A stretch of DNA of 64,000 nt from Nautilus pompilius (GCA_018389105.1 JACATO010002186.1:4788501-4852500), one strand, 5' to 3'; shown: positions 36,341-48,554, counted from the stretch's first letter. Numbers and translations: made by a program. The notes: a model not told the origin generated them from the letters alone.

Positions 36341-36375
<35 letters not shown>

Positions 36376-38269
36376 ATTAAGAAAAAAAGAAAATCTATAA
36401 TTAAACAAAACAAGATAATGGCTGGCTGTTGTGCATCTGACATCTTCCCCTCCTGGCCAGTATCTGCTTTCTGGGGAGTGGGAAAGGGAGAAAGGAAAGA
36501 ATCCAGAAAAATCTAAAGGTGACTCCCACTAACTAGCTGGCAGGGTTAGGATCCCTTGGTGGTAAACAAGACACTCTGCTTTATCAGTCCCACCTTCCCT
36601 TCATGGACCCCCACTCCACCAGCAAGACCTGAAAAGGGGGAACCATCCCTCAAGATTCCCTGACAGCCTGATGGCAGATCTGGGAGATAATAGCCCAGAA
36701 AACCCTCAAACTATTCCAAAAGGGAGAAGGGTAGTGGATGGGTCAGACAAATTCAACATGGCTCTCCCTCTCCCCTCCAAGTTCTCAACAAGTGGTTCTG
36801 CCCACAGGGACATTTCAAACAAACAGTCATTCTCACCATTTTATTTATCCCTGAAAGCTGTTTCTAATGAAAGAAATATTGTAAACCATACAGCTACATA
36901 ATGATAACAACAAAACAAAAAAATAATAATAAGAGATCGGGTAGCGAGACACAGGGAACTGACTCAGCAACCACCAATAAAATATACAATTTTCTTAAGT
37001 CAATGATTATTGCGCTAAACAAAAATGGATATAAAAATGTCTGATGCAGTTTGATAAGAAAGGGTGCATCAAATATATCTGCCACTGAAAAATATAAGAG
37101 GTAAAAACAACTTGATCAATGAGGTTTTACCATAAAACAAAAATTCCTGGAAATTGAGAAGTGGCTTTTCTAATAAAGTGATAACACAATGATGCTTTGG
37201 TTATTGTGTTTGCTATACAATCCATTGAAAAAAAAAAATGCAAGTGTAGCATGAACTGGCTATAAATGAATAAGCTGCATTTGCAAAGGAAGTTAGTAAC
37301 AGGATACAATACTGACGTGTTTTTATCATTTGGCGTGTGCAGGTTAAGAACTTGAAGAAACATTAGCTTAGATTTCAGGAAACTTATTTTTCAATAGTCT
37401 GCTGATAACCTCCCGAGCATTAATCCACACTGCAATTATTTGTCACTGAGTGATATACAATGATGGAGTACAGCTAACATCCGCATCAACAACAACAAAA
37501 GCTAAGTGAAGAAAGATGTCAATAGATTGTTCAAAGCATTATTGCTTATCCATGAATCTAACCGTTGAAGCCAAATATATTTATATTAATTTCAAGAGCA
37601 GCTGTATATTCTACACAGGCTGCCATAAATTTGGAGTTTCTGTTAAAACATATCTTAACAATAAAACATTTTACATTAAGTTTGACCTTTGGTTACATAA
37701 GACATTTTTCAGCAATTCTTTTCATCGGTGAATCCACACTAAGGTTGCTATTGTATGTATGCATATAAATAATCTTGGCTAATGTAAAAGAATGCAAGTC
37801 AGTAAATACTAAGCTCATTATACCTGAAATGCCTAGGGAAAGATAATCTATCAAAATTATAAACAACTGATTTTGTTATTTTTAAAAAAATTTTTTTTTT
37901 TTTTACTATATGTATACTAAAGTTTACCTATACTAGATGAGATTAGTCTAAATGACCAAAATTTATCACACAGGTAAATTTTAGACTAAAACAAAATACC
38001 TCAATCACAAACATATCTTCTCATTAATATACCACATATGTTTTGTTAATATTGGGAAGATATAAATTCTGTCTGCCTGCTTGTTTGCAGGATGTATGTA
38101 TTTAATGTATTTACTAAGCACTGAAACAAATTATTTAAAAAAATATAAATTAAAACACAAAAAAGACTGTTTTATCTGGTGATATTGGCATTTTAAAACT
38201 TTTGATTTTGCATATACATTGCATTAATATTATCAAAGTTTCCTTTTCGTTCATCTAGGTCACAGACAC
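33106..38269. other. Gene-free stretch with two GC-richer patches
   Basis: No gene recognised. At 34800-34823 the motifs TGACTCA (AP-1-like) and ATTTGCAT (POU octamer) lie 9 bp apart in a high-complexity segment. At 35.23-35.63 kb there are short local palindromes (TTTTCCCTTTGCTAAAGGGAAAA; AAGGGCAATCATGCCCTT). 36.42-36.88 kb is GC-richer but poor in CpG. At 36338 AATAAA is followed by A27 (36346-36372), as in a retroposed transcript tail, though I cannot identify the body. C-run near 36121. Confidence 0.35.
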
Positions 38270-38540
38270 AACAACAGGTGACTTACTGGTTAATTACTGG
38301 ACTGCCAGAGCTGGTGGAGCACCGAGTCTGATCCATGGCTAAGGTTGGCTTGATTTGCTGTACCTCTCCTACATCTAAAAATTAAGTTCTAGTAAGGATT
38401 TATTTCGCTGTTGAAGTCATAAGTGCCAAGCCCATCATGGCAAAGGATGTAAATATTGCAGCATACTCTCTCCCCAGAGTTATCCCTAAACTGGAGGGGG
38501 TTATCCTCCATTGTTATGAGTAGCCATAAATGTGCTTATC
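38270..38540 (+). mobile_element. Diverged tRNA-derived SINE-like fragment
   Basis: The head is weak (CTTACTGGTTAATTACTGGA and GAGTCTGATCCATGG in roughly A/B-box spacing). The body carries TAAGTTCTAGTAAGGAT (38389 on) and GAAGTCATAAGTGCCAAG, which also occur in altered form at 47.74-47.79 kb and partly at 30.9 kb. The shared body supports an interspersed repeat family. Ends are uncertain. Confidence 0.5.
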
Positions 38541-40460
38541 TAAACATATTCCTAGAATGATGCAGTTATACAAGTAAACCATTAACGACAAACACAATTC
38601 TGACCTTGGTTTCCATAAATAGAGTTTGCAGACATGTTACAAGAAATCGCAATAAACTTCATATGCAATATACTGGTAAAGCAAAATTAATAAAATAAAC
38701 AACAATGAACAGGACAGCTCCATTTTCTACACCAACAGGGCTACACAATATGGGGCTTTCAAGAATGGTAGTAGAAGACATCCATTATTAATTAAGTCTG
38801 TTCTTCAATTCTGTAGACAACCAAGCCTTACAATACCATCTAGATTACCTGCCTGACTTAAATGAAACATCAAATAATCCATACATGTCACAAATTATTG
38901 TCAGCTTTTCATTTACTGTGTTTCCATTCACAAGTCATGATGCAATTATGCGAAGCCATTTTTAAATGGATCACTGGATTAAATGTACGGTGCTTGTTTA
39001 TACGAAAGTTCAGAAGGCAAAACATGGCCATCACATCAGGCCACTGGGAATTAGTTTGTTTGCAACAAAATTTATTTTTACAGATAAAAAAAAAAAAAAA
39101 CAAAATTAAGAGAATGTAACCAGTTCACAGTAAGGATGCTAAGCTTCACTGATAATATTACATGTAATTAAATTAGCTCTTAAGTATATCTAATTCCTAA
39201 AGAATAAAATTAAAATTATTATAATGCTCATTTACCTGTAAAATTTTGCAGGATGCTTCTAACATGTTTTATTGTTACCATCATTTTTAGCAAAAAGATT
39301 CTAAAGACAGGTTCCAAAAAGATTTTCTGCTCTTCTATCTGTATCTTTCTAAGTCAAAAAATTCATTTCAAATCTCTTCAGTATATTTATCTTCTCATAT
39401 TTTATATTTTAATTTAGTATTCTTTTGATGTCTACACTTACAGGATAATCCACACCGCACACACTTAGCAATACTGATATTTTGCTCACTGATGCAGCCA
39501 CTTGAGTCATCTATTAAACCTTGGTAGGGATTTTTTTGAAAGTCAAGAAGATATCTGTCTAATCAGTTCGAGAAGTCACAAAGAATTAACGTGATTTCAG
39601 CTATCATGTTTTCTTCAGGTACTTTGCAGTAGACCATGATGATATTTTGGGAAAGTTAATAAAATGAATAAATAAATAAGAAGAAATACTGTACGTGACG
39701 AGGAATTATATATCTTTTTCTTTTTAAAAAAAAATAAATAAAGCAGAAAATAGAATAAATCTTACAAAGTCATCAGTATGGCAAATCATATTTGAAGTAT
39801 TATCATCGAACAGCTGTTTGGTGTGTAGCATCATGACCTGATATCTTTAGGAGAACTGGCCTGTTAAGAGATTATCTATCACTGAAGCTTTACCACTTTT
39901 AAAAGAGGCTGACCTTCAGATGTCATGATAAACACAGAAAATATGAAACAAAAATTCTTTTGGTGTATTATTCATTTTAAAAATGTAACTTGGTGATTAA
40001 TCGATCTAATTCTTTAAATAATGTTCTACGTTTAATAAAAAACTACAAACCGATTAATCTAATATTGCAAAGTTTTGCAGCAAATATTGGTCGCCTGTCC
40101 ACAAAAAAGGCCTCCCTCCATACATAACCAAAATGATTAGTGCTACAACTTTTAAGTCTAACGTCTGCCAAAGTCAGATTAAAACTAGCAGCATTAAGAT
40201 TGAGGAAGAAGGGTAAAAAAAAATGCATCTGGACAAATAATTAGGTGTTGTTTGTTTCTGTATTTTTTAAAACTAGTCAGAGCAGGAAGTGGTAACTTAT
40301 TCCAGTCTAGAATAGAAAATGAAGTTAATGCTACGAATAGGAATTGAGATCTTTGAAGCTCTGAAAATGTTTTAGTAATAATAATAAAGGGCCAATAGAT
40401 TAATAGCTTAGATTCTAGCATGATGAAATGAAAACATGTAATGATGGTTAAATATATATA
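38541..40460. other. AT-rich noncoding DNA
   Basis: No gene recognised. A run of A's near 39085 and minor AT repeats. Open frames (38862-39119 plus; 40043-40228 and 40194-40421 minus) have no known domain. Confidence 0.35.
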
Positions 40461-40462
40461 TA

Positions 40463-40500
40463 CAGGGTGTCCGTAAAGTTACTATACTGTCTTACAAGTT
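40463..40500 (+). repeat. Terminal inverted repeat, arm 1, of the mini mariner
   Basis: It is 38 bp, starts CAGGGTGTCC, and has one mismatch to the complement of 40663-40700 (T versus A, at the ACTATAC/TGTC junction). Confidence 0.95.
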
Positions 40501-40662
40501 ACTGGTCGTTGTTTCAATGCCGGTACGATGACATTTCTCAGTTTGTCCAGGTACCTTTCTCCTGTAACAGTTCCGTCGAAGAACTGTGGACCCACAATTC
40601 CATCAGACGATATTCCTGCCCAGACAGTTATTCCAGGCTGGTTCAATTGGGACGTGATCGTA
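40482..40662 (-). pseudogene. Transposase fragment (DDE_3 type) inside the mini mariner
   Basis: The minus strand reads SQLNQPGITVWAGISSDG, then IVGPQFFDGTVTGERYLDKL and a short tail running into the terminal repeat. This is the block between the first and second catalytic Asp in Tc1/mariner transposases. The DNA-binding part, the QQDGAPPH-like block and the third acidic residue are all absent, so it cannot be active. Confidence 0.85.
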
Positions 40663-40700
40663 AACTTGTAAGACTGTATAGTAACTTTACGGACACCCTG
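40663..40700 (-). repeat. Terminal inverted repeat, arm 2, of the mini mariner
   Basis: Pairs with arm 1 over 38 bp; ends ...GGACACCCTG, followed by TA. Confidence 0.95.
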
Positions 40701-40702
40701 TA

Positions 40703-41039
40703 TATAGGCTGAAACGTTTATGGACTTACATAGATAGCTAGGCTCTGATAGATTTGTCTTCCACCTCATACATAAATCCCCTGGCTAAGCATTTGTTGAA
40801 CCTAATGTATCTCAGCTGCTCACATATGTAAAACAACAACAACAAATATACAAACGGCCACCCCCTGTTATTTTCCTGCTTCAAAACTGCAAGCAGTTTT
40901 CTCATTTTTTTACTTCACTTTTCATTCAACTTCTTTCTGCATCAAAAAACTGCACCCTGTACTCTATAAATAATGAACTGATGGATATCTGCGGAAACAA
41001 AGACTTTCACTCTTATAAAAAAAAACAAACAAAACAACA
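40703..41039. other. AT-rich noncoding DNA
   Basis: Nothing recognised beyond short CAA runs. Confidence 0.35.
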
Positions 41040-41960
41040 ACAACACCGTGCAAGTGACAGAGCTAAAATGGCGTCCCTCTTTTATCTTATCACAATAGAG
41101 CAGAGAGTGAGTAAGTGATTGTTTCTATTATTACTTCTTTTTTTAACTTGTCCTGCAAAATGTTTGCACACTGCATGAAGCGCAAAGCTGGCTGGAACCA
41201 ACAAATATTGACAAGTGCCTTTGTTTGCAATCAATTAATTGTCATTGTCTCAACAAAGATGACTTGTTGTTTTACAATTAAATTATTCATGCAGTTGTTC
41301 TCCCTGTTTGCTTGCCCAATATTGTCAGGGTTCATAGGCTGACTCAGCACTATTAAAGTGATTTATTTCCAGGAAAAATAGCTGCTGCATGCAACCACAG
41401 ACTTCTGAAGGGGGTGGGGAGGGGGGAATACCTGGTAATTCAAATTTCAAAATGTCAGGAGCATCAGTACTGGAAGAGGGAATAACACCTACACATCCTG
41501 GACAGCAACGATAAGGGTCTTTAAGCATCGCTCAACAAGCAGAAATCTTTTCCCATTGCTACCTCCCTTGCACAACAAACTACAGAGCAGAATCGAAATG
41601 AGAGTAAAGAAAATCTGTCAAGAATGTAAAACAACATCTGACGTGGAAACAATGGGCAGCCAATAACGTGTTTTCACCAAAAAAAAAAAGATACTGCGAT
41701 GGCAGCGGCGTCTGGGTTACCTTTGACTGCGAGTTTCTGATTAAAATTGAAAATGGTGTTTGCCAAAACTTGAAATTGGAAAGTGTAAAGATATCGCAGG
41801 TTTAGCAATCACTAAAAAGAACTATACGTAAATAATAAATTTCAGACAAAATATCAATGATCGAATGATGCGTCACATAAAAACTGCGCTGGTTTTTGTC
41901 ACCTTGCCGTTAAGTGGTTCTGTAGGCAGCGATGTCACTGGCTTTTGGTAATTAAAATAC
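41040..41960. other. CpG-richer segment with start-codon and splice-donor-like sites
   Basis: About twenty CpGs occur in 920 bp, a local high in this window. On the plus strand, ATG at 41068 (A at -3, G at +4) opens 13 codons (MASLFYLITIEQR) to a GTGAGT donor at 41107. On the minus strand, ATG at 41528 opens 32 codons (MLKDPYRCCPGCVGVIPSSS at its start) to a CAG|GTATTC donor-like site near 41431. At 41699 (plus) ATGGCAGCGGCGTCTGG is followed by a stop after 13 codons. Together they hint at a promoter or 5' exon region, but none is proven. Confidence 0.2.
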
Positions 41961-43380
41961 ATGCAGATAAAACCGTTCATCTACACTGTATACAAAAAAA
42001 CATTTAACCTCCACACTCTCCAAACGTTTCAGACATATCTCCTGTAAAAAAAATATTGTCATTCTAAAAACATTTTTTTTTTCCTTCTTTGTAACAAAAA
42101 TCCTTACCTTAGCACTTAACTACCTCTCTTATTTTTCTTGTTCTGTAGAAGTTTTCATATTATACAGCAAAGACACTACTACATTTGCAGGCTAATTTAA
42201 TAAAAACCCACTTCTGGTCCCCCCCAACTTCATTTCAGAAATAACGTTTGTATTTTTATATAAAACCCAATGCTAATTGGCCATCTGACAAACATTTAGG
42301 CATATCAAAATAAATTGTTCCAGGAAATCTGACAAACTAATTTTTTTTATACCAGGTTTCTTTCTTAAACTCCACTCAGCGGCCTTAATTTTTCTTGACT
42401 GCTTTCAGAAACAATCCAATCTGGTAGGAATAAAAAGAAACAATCTACTGATGGATCGCCTTAAATGAGGACTGATTTTGTTGTTGTTGTTAAGTCTTCC
42501 ATGACATTTAATGACTCCTGTCTTTTCTTTTACATCTGCTTCTGGATCAGCAGAATATGAAAAAAAAAACAACTAACAAACAGCCACTTATTGGATCTAG
42601 GGTTGTTTTTTTTTTTAAATCTGTAGCTGCTACATGCATCCTGTAAAAAGATTTCTCTTAATAACCTTTGATGGATCTCTCATCGCCTGAGATAAAGTTT
42701 AATTGAACGTCAATTTCCAAGGAGACTAACATAGATGAATACAGGAGCTGTATCAGCTACACATAAATAATAAGCCATCAATACCAGAGCATGGCAGAAG
42801 TGCGGCACTTCCAAGCAAATCAATTTTACGTACAATATACTGTTTCTATCAGGTTTCCATGGCCGCTATGATGTATCGATGCAGCTGTACTGATTGAGAA
42901 CCTGGTCATACTGAAGCAAATGCGTGGGGCAAAATTGATTGAAGGATCTTGTTCCTTACCCTAATACCAGCAAACTGTTTTGTTGGTAAAAATCCATCAG
43001 GGACAATCCATGTGACATGTATTATAGGGGATCTTCTGATGAATTACTTCCTGCTTGGCAAAAGGGGTCTCTACAGGATTTAGCTAATTGTGTTTTAAAC
43101 TCATAAGAGCAAAAAAGTTACCACAAGTATCTGAAATTTGGGTAAGGGAGTTTTAAAAATGTATTTTAAAGATGGGGGGGCGCAGGAGTCGCGTGAAGTA
43201 GAAAGAGAAAGTATAAATTATTTTTCTGTCTAAATAAAAAATATATCCAACTATATTTTTAACAGCTACGTGTGATTTACTGATAAACATATAACAGAAT
43301 TAAAAGAAACGTTCAAAATGTAGCCATCAGGATTTACGAGCAGAGAAAAACCAAAACGATAACCAGAACAACAAAGGGGT

Positions 43381-43382
<2 letters not shown>
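41961..43382. other. Noncoding DNA with a high-complexity patch at about 42.65-43.1 kb
   Basis: No open frame of note. The 42.65-43.1 kb part is balanced in composition, holds few simple repeats and carries motifs such as TTCCATGGCCGCTATGATG, in contrast to its flanks. That is the look of a conserved noncoding element, but conservation cannot be tested here. G-run near 43174. Confidence 0.3.
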
Positions 43383-43416
<34 letters not shown>

Positions 43417-43420
43417 GTTA

Positions 43421-43455
<35 letters not shown>

Positions 43456-43461
43456 GTTAAT

Positions 43462-43493
<32 letters not shown>

Positions 43494-43558
43494 TGACGTT
43501 AATAAGAGAGAGAGAGAGAGCGAGAGAGAGAGAGAGGAGAGAGAGATGACGTTAATAA

Positions 43559-43592
<34 letters not shown>

Positions 43593-43662
43593 TGACGTTA
43601 ATAGAGAGAGAGAGAGAAGAGAGAGAGAGATGACATCAGTAAAGAGGTGGGGGGGGGAGAGA
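43383..43662. repeat. Higher-order (GA)n array punctuated by ATGACGTTAATA
   Basis: (GA)n blocks of 25-40 bp alternate with a 12 bp spacer ATGACGTTAATA at 43412, 43451, 43493, 43546 and 43592, and a diverged ATGACATCAGTA at 43630. Spacings are 39, 42, 53, 46 and 38 bp. The spacer contains TGACGT, the half-site bound by CREB/ATF factors. The array seems to have grown by unequal exchange of the compound unit, with slippage inside the GA blocks. Confidence 0.95.
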
Positions 43663-44846
43663 GATCAGCTGGAGGCTGTAAAAGGGTAAAATAATGAGAC
43701 ACAAAACAGAAATTAGAGAAATAGGAAAGACAATTTAAAAAAAAAAAAAATTTATCAGCAAAAAATCCAAAGTTCAGAACAAAATTTATTACAAGGATCT
43801 AATTTTAAATTAATTTGGCTACCACAGAAAACTATGCTGACTACAGAAAAATTATAACTATATATAAACTAAAAAGAAATAAAATTAATTAAAATTAGTT
43901 TGTTTTTTTTTTTAAATAGGCTCTTTCATTATCAGCATCAAGTGCATCAAACATTGGAAATACATTAAAATACCAATGTAAAATGGTAATTTAATAAATT
44001 AATTTCACATAAATGTAAGCCCACCATTGAAAATGGAAAATATTTTGATGATCAGTGTTTTATGAAACTAAAGTTCCAACATCAATTTACCGTAATAATT
44101 TTTTGTCATAGAAAGTAGAGTATCAGCTCCAGTCACCATGGTAACTAAACTAACTAATGAACTGTTTTGAAGAGGAGGGATACCTCCCCATATAGTTTAT
44201 GACTGTTTTTTATGCATAGTCATGAGCTGATTATATGAATAAACTAATTTATGCATAAAGTTGAATTTTTAATTAATGAGTGTATTTAGTTGTATATTTC
44301 AAATTTAAACAAAATTCAGCTATTTAGAATAAAAGAAAATTGCTGCATTTTTTCTTGTTCATAAAAACAAACAAGCTTATTCAGCATTTAAAAAATAACT
44401 TTCTGATATATCACTGACTTCAAGGAAAATTTAATAAATATAAATTTGTAATATTTTCAAACAGGTTTAAGTGGCATTGTAGCTTTTCTGTCAAGAAGAC
44501 CAAAAACAGCTTTGTTGGGGTGGTGATGGTAGAGGAGTCATAGCTATACATAATGGTATATATCGTAGTTGTACAAGTTAACGCACTGCATGCTGTCTGA
44601 GTCAAATCTGACATCATTACTTTTCTATTCTTACTTGAAAGAGGTCAAAACAAAAGATGAGGGTCTCTGGAGTATTGATAAGAGAACGTTTAATCCACTG
44701 CTCCTTACACGCATTTCATAATTTCACAATTTGTAATTTCAGTAGCGTAACTGAATTATAAACGGTAATGGAAGTAAATACGTGTCAAATGCCCCTTTAA
44801 GTAATATCTACTTCTAAACTTTACAGATACTTTGCTTTTATAAGGA
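43663..44846. other. AT-rich noncoding DNA
   Basis: No gene or repeat family recognised; A13 near 43738 and a T-run near 43903. Confidence 0.35.
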
Positions 44847-44914
44847 GTGCTCAAATAAAACCTGGCTGATTTGGAATCACCGTAATTGTATCTAGCTGGG
44901 TTTTATTTGATCAC
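44847..44914. repeat. 68 bp hairpin element, copy B
   Basis: Arms around TCAAATAAAACC (44851-44862) and GGTTTTATTTGA (44899-44910) pair, within a longer imperfect inverted repeat spanning GTGC...GATCAC. The loop contains GGAATCACCGTAATTGTATC, matching copy A at 30077-30144 in order and spacing. Confidence 0.65.
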
Positions 44915-47639
44915 CAGGTTCAGATAGCAGAACTACATATATTCTTATTATTTTGACCCGCTACCAACTGAGGCTCACTATATTTCATTAATGACTGCAT
45001 CACCATGGGTAGCCATGATGTTTTCAATCTACAAGAGGAAACTTTGGGCTCCCTCGCCTTCCTGTACCCTCTGGGCATGGAGCTGGTTTTCAGTGTAAGC
45101 CTTAGATTGCCCTCATCCTGAGGGAAGGGCTTAAGAATATCAAATAGCTGCAAAGGCGATTTTGTTTTCTTAACTTTTTCATGGGTGAAAATGGCGGGGA
45201 AAGAAATACTTAGCCAACAGTTTTTAAAAAGTTCTTGAAGCAAAGGCGTTGTTTCATTGTAATCCAAGCACAGGACAGATGACGGGTCAGGTTTTCTGAT
45301 GGACCCAAGGTATAAAACTGAGAAATCAAAGCAGATAAGCTGAATTAGGGTTGCTAAACAATGAAAACAAATTAAATCTATAGAGAGATGGATAGCAGAG
45401 TCTTTTCAAAAAGGAATCTAATTTCTTTAATGCAATGTCAAATTATGAAGTTTCCCAAATGACTCTTGCCAACCAGAGAACGTTGTTATTGCTGCTGTTA
45501 TTAGAACATGCATTTTTTTAAAATTCATATAAATATTTAAATAACCTTTTCCAAGAAATGCTAAGTTTTCATTGAAACCAGATGATGTGAGAAATAGCTT
45601 CAGTAAAAAAATAATAATTACAAATAAGAAATATTAAATAAAGACTAAGATTGTAAACTCTGAAAGAATTTTGGCTTATCATCTTTTTGGGGCTTTTCTT
45701 TTAAGTGGAGCAGGTGAACCAAAATTCTGGTTACCTGCAACATTACTTTATAGCTGATGCTGAAATAGATATCCATTTCTAACCCCATTTAAGAGGGTAT
45801 GGCTAAGACAAATTACCTTTCTGGATCACAACACAGGTTCTGCCAGAAGCAGTAGAAAGAGATGCTTCAAATATGGCAGGACTATCTTGATTGCAACTCC
45901 CTCTTTTCTGTAGACAGTTAATGGGCAAGATAAATAAATGTCCAGATTTACCAAGAATAGCAAAACAGATTGAGATTCAGAGAGGCCATCAACCATGCCA
46001 GAAGTTTAGCATGATAAGAATAAATAAATAAATGATATATGAGCTCAACATACAATTTTTATTTCTTTTGTTTCTCTTTTTTTAGAGTATATTCTCATTA
46101 AAGGACAATTTTACTATTTTATATCGGAATGTCATGGTAACATTTCCTGCTGATTTAAGTGAATTACAGAGCTAATAATTTAAAAGACTGAACTGTCCCT
46201 GCCAGGGCACTGGTGACGGTGAAAAGAAGATAAAACACTGCAATTTTAAATCCTTTATGGATCCGTCAGTAGTTAATACTTTCATGGTAACTGCTTCATT
46301 TTAAAAATACCACAAAATTAAACCAAAAAAAAAAAAAAGATATGACAAATTGTTAATTTTTTTAACGATAATCAAGTATTCGTAATATTTTGAAACATGA
46401 TAAAACTGCTTGTTGGCTATTTAAACCATTAAACTTGCTGCACATTTGGAAAAATTAAAATTGCTACTGTAGTGTTAAATAGCTCTTTTTGACAAAAAAT
46501 GGTCCCCATGGAAATGAGTTTTACAGATTTTTTTTTTTGGGTTAGAGATTTAAAAAGCCCAGGGCCATGAGTCTGAGTCGACAGATTAGTTGTTCAGTTC
46601 TATTTTGCCCCCTTTTTTTTTAATTTAGATATTTTGCATAAGTAAAGACTAAACAAACCATCATAGAAGTCTGAGAATCTGAGCCTGGAAGCGACTTCAT
46701 ATCTTCAACTTAATATAAACAACAGATCTATTAATTTTAACACTTCTCGGGGGTTGCTAGTTTTGGTTCTAAATATTTCATCTTTAACAGACTGCCATTA
46801 AAAATAGTTTCTAGATAGACAGCTCAGTAAACCAGACACCTGAATGAAGGAAATAACATGCACCCACCAAAACACACACAATAAAAATTTTTTTTTAAAA
46901 AATATTTATGGAAATGATTTCCAAGGGAACATAAATCAACAATAGCTTAGCTTCATAATTCTTCTTTTATCTTCTCTCTCCAATGACTTAAATGTCTGGT
47001 CATCAAATTCATTTGTTACTCTGTCGGAGCACCTGTTTTATAACAGCCCAATATAAACTGACAATTTTAAGCCACTGCAAATAAATCTTCGACAGATGTA
47101 ATTTGGTTTCTTATCTAGGTAAAACTCCAAAGGCAGTAAGTGCACCCCCCCCAATGATACTCATTTCCTGTTCATATTCTAGTAATGAATTTAAAGACCT
47201 GATTTAAGAAAAATAAGTTAAAATATTAATTTCTGTGGGTGTGCATTTTTTGGTTCACCTATTTGTTTAACCAAATGTTTGTGATTCAAATAAATCAGAA
47301 TAACCTTTCTATTGATTTTTTTTAAAAATAGATAATTGTGTAAAATGAAAAGCATACGTTTATTTTCTTTTCCTATTGGAATGTGTGGCAGAACTTTTCT
47401 TCTCAAAGATGAACAGTGAAGGAATCAGTGTCAAATAGTAAAGGTTACTGTATTCATACTGTAAAATGTTTGAATTTAAAATCCTCAAAGAAATGGTCTA
47501 TGGAAATGGCAGATACTTTCCAAGAATCTTCCTGCACCTGGACTTATCAGCAAGAGAGATTAAGAACAATTCAAAGTAGCTATCCAGTGTAACCTAAAAT
47601 GTGTTAAGCAAAGGCAAAACAGAACCTTAGGTCTACTAA
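44915..47639. other. Noncoding DNA with an unidentified 115-codon minus-strand frame
   Basis: The minus frame 44920-45267 (start MDYNETTPLLQELFKNCWLS) lies next to hairpin copy B and has a mixed residue composition rather than the usual AT-driven one, but I recognise no family. Its start is not supported by any splice or promoter signal. It could be chance, an exon or an old repeat. The remainder is AT-rich with A- and T-runs. Confidence 0.25.
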
Positions 47640-47840
47640 ACAAAAAAGTGTGGCAATGAATGACCTGCTGTGGCATAGGACTTGTAAGTTCAATCCCATG
47701 GGTTTTTTCTAAGCACCTAAGTTTGCTCTCATATCAAAGTTCAAGTAAGGATGTGCTGAAGACAGAAGTACCAAGACCCACCAGGCACAGAAGCAGTAAT
47801 ACCTATTGGCAGTAATGACAATACACAACCTCATCAGATA
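47640..47840 (+). mobile_element. Diverged SINE-like fragment
   Basis: CTGTGGCATAGGAC and AAGTTCAATCCCATGG sit like worn A and B boxes of a tRNA-derived head (47668-47702). The body has AAAGTTCAAGTAAGGAT and GAAGACAGAAGTACCAAG (47740-47781), matching the fragment at 38.39-38.45 kb. Boundaries are approximate. Confidence 0.5.
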
Positions 47841-48554
47841 TGCCTACAGTTTTCAAAAGAAATACTGGAGCCATTAAAACGAAGACATCAAACATTCCAG
47901 CTCCTAAACATTGGGCTGGCAGGGTTGCTAAACATAACTTCTACATTAGAAAGGTATATTGGATAGCAGTTAAAAGGTATGGGAGAGCTTTGAGAGGTTT
48001 AAATGTAAATAAACATAAACATAGGTAAAAGCCTTCAAAATTTGATTATAGCAAATATGTAATTAATATTTTTCTAAGTAAAAGAAATATTGATAAACAG
48101 CATTGGTTTGTGAGAATGAGCTTCTTAAATAGAGTAACTATGTTTTTTTTAATTATTTCTATTCAAGTAAAAGATGTGTATTGTATGTAGAATGATTGAT
48201 ATATACTTTTAAGAAAGGCATTTTCGCAAAACATGCCAAACAAGATTACTATTTTCAAATAAACACTAAGTACCAATAACCTACAACATGGCCATAATTA
48301 AAAGACATTGAAAAATGGGAGCATTCTGATAGGGTTCTTGTGTGAAAAAACGGTCCAATGCTAATCCCTAGAAACATACTGTTAGTACATACTCTATGCT
48401 TTAATCAGATATCACCTATATTGTTAAAATTAATTTCATGTTATCTAATCAAAATGTTAGAACTTAAAGAGGATGGGATTTTGGTTATAAAATGGAAACA
48501 GATATTACATGAAAAATTCAATTTCACAATATTTGGTACTAATCCTACTATAAA
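47841..48554. other. AT-rich noncoding DNA
   Basis: The plus frame 47840-48028 (62 codons, basic) has no recognisable domain. Nothing else seen. Confidence 0.35.

Larger units (their letters stand above)
40463..40700 (-). mobile_element. 238 bp Tc1/mariner deletion derivative with 38 bp terminal inverted repeats
   Basis: The arms 40463-40500 and 40663-40700 pair over 38 bp with one mismatch and begin CAGGGTGTCCGTAAAGTTAC. TA dinucleotides flank both ends (40461-40462 and 40701-40702), as expected for this superfamily. The 162 bp middle codes, on the minus strand, for a piece of transposase. This is a non-autonomous element made by internal deletion. The near-perfect arms suggest a fairly recent origin. 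Confidence 0.95.

Noticed and set aside
43383-43662. A CRISPR array, because spacer-like and repeat-like parts alternate regularly
   Set aside because: The genome is eukaryotic, the longer parts are all (GA)n rather than unique spacers, and the 12 bp unit is too short for a CRISPR repeat.
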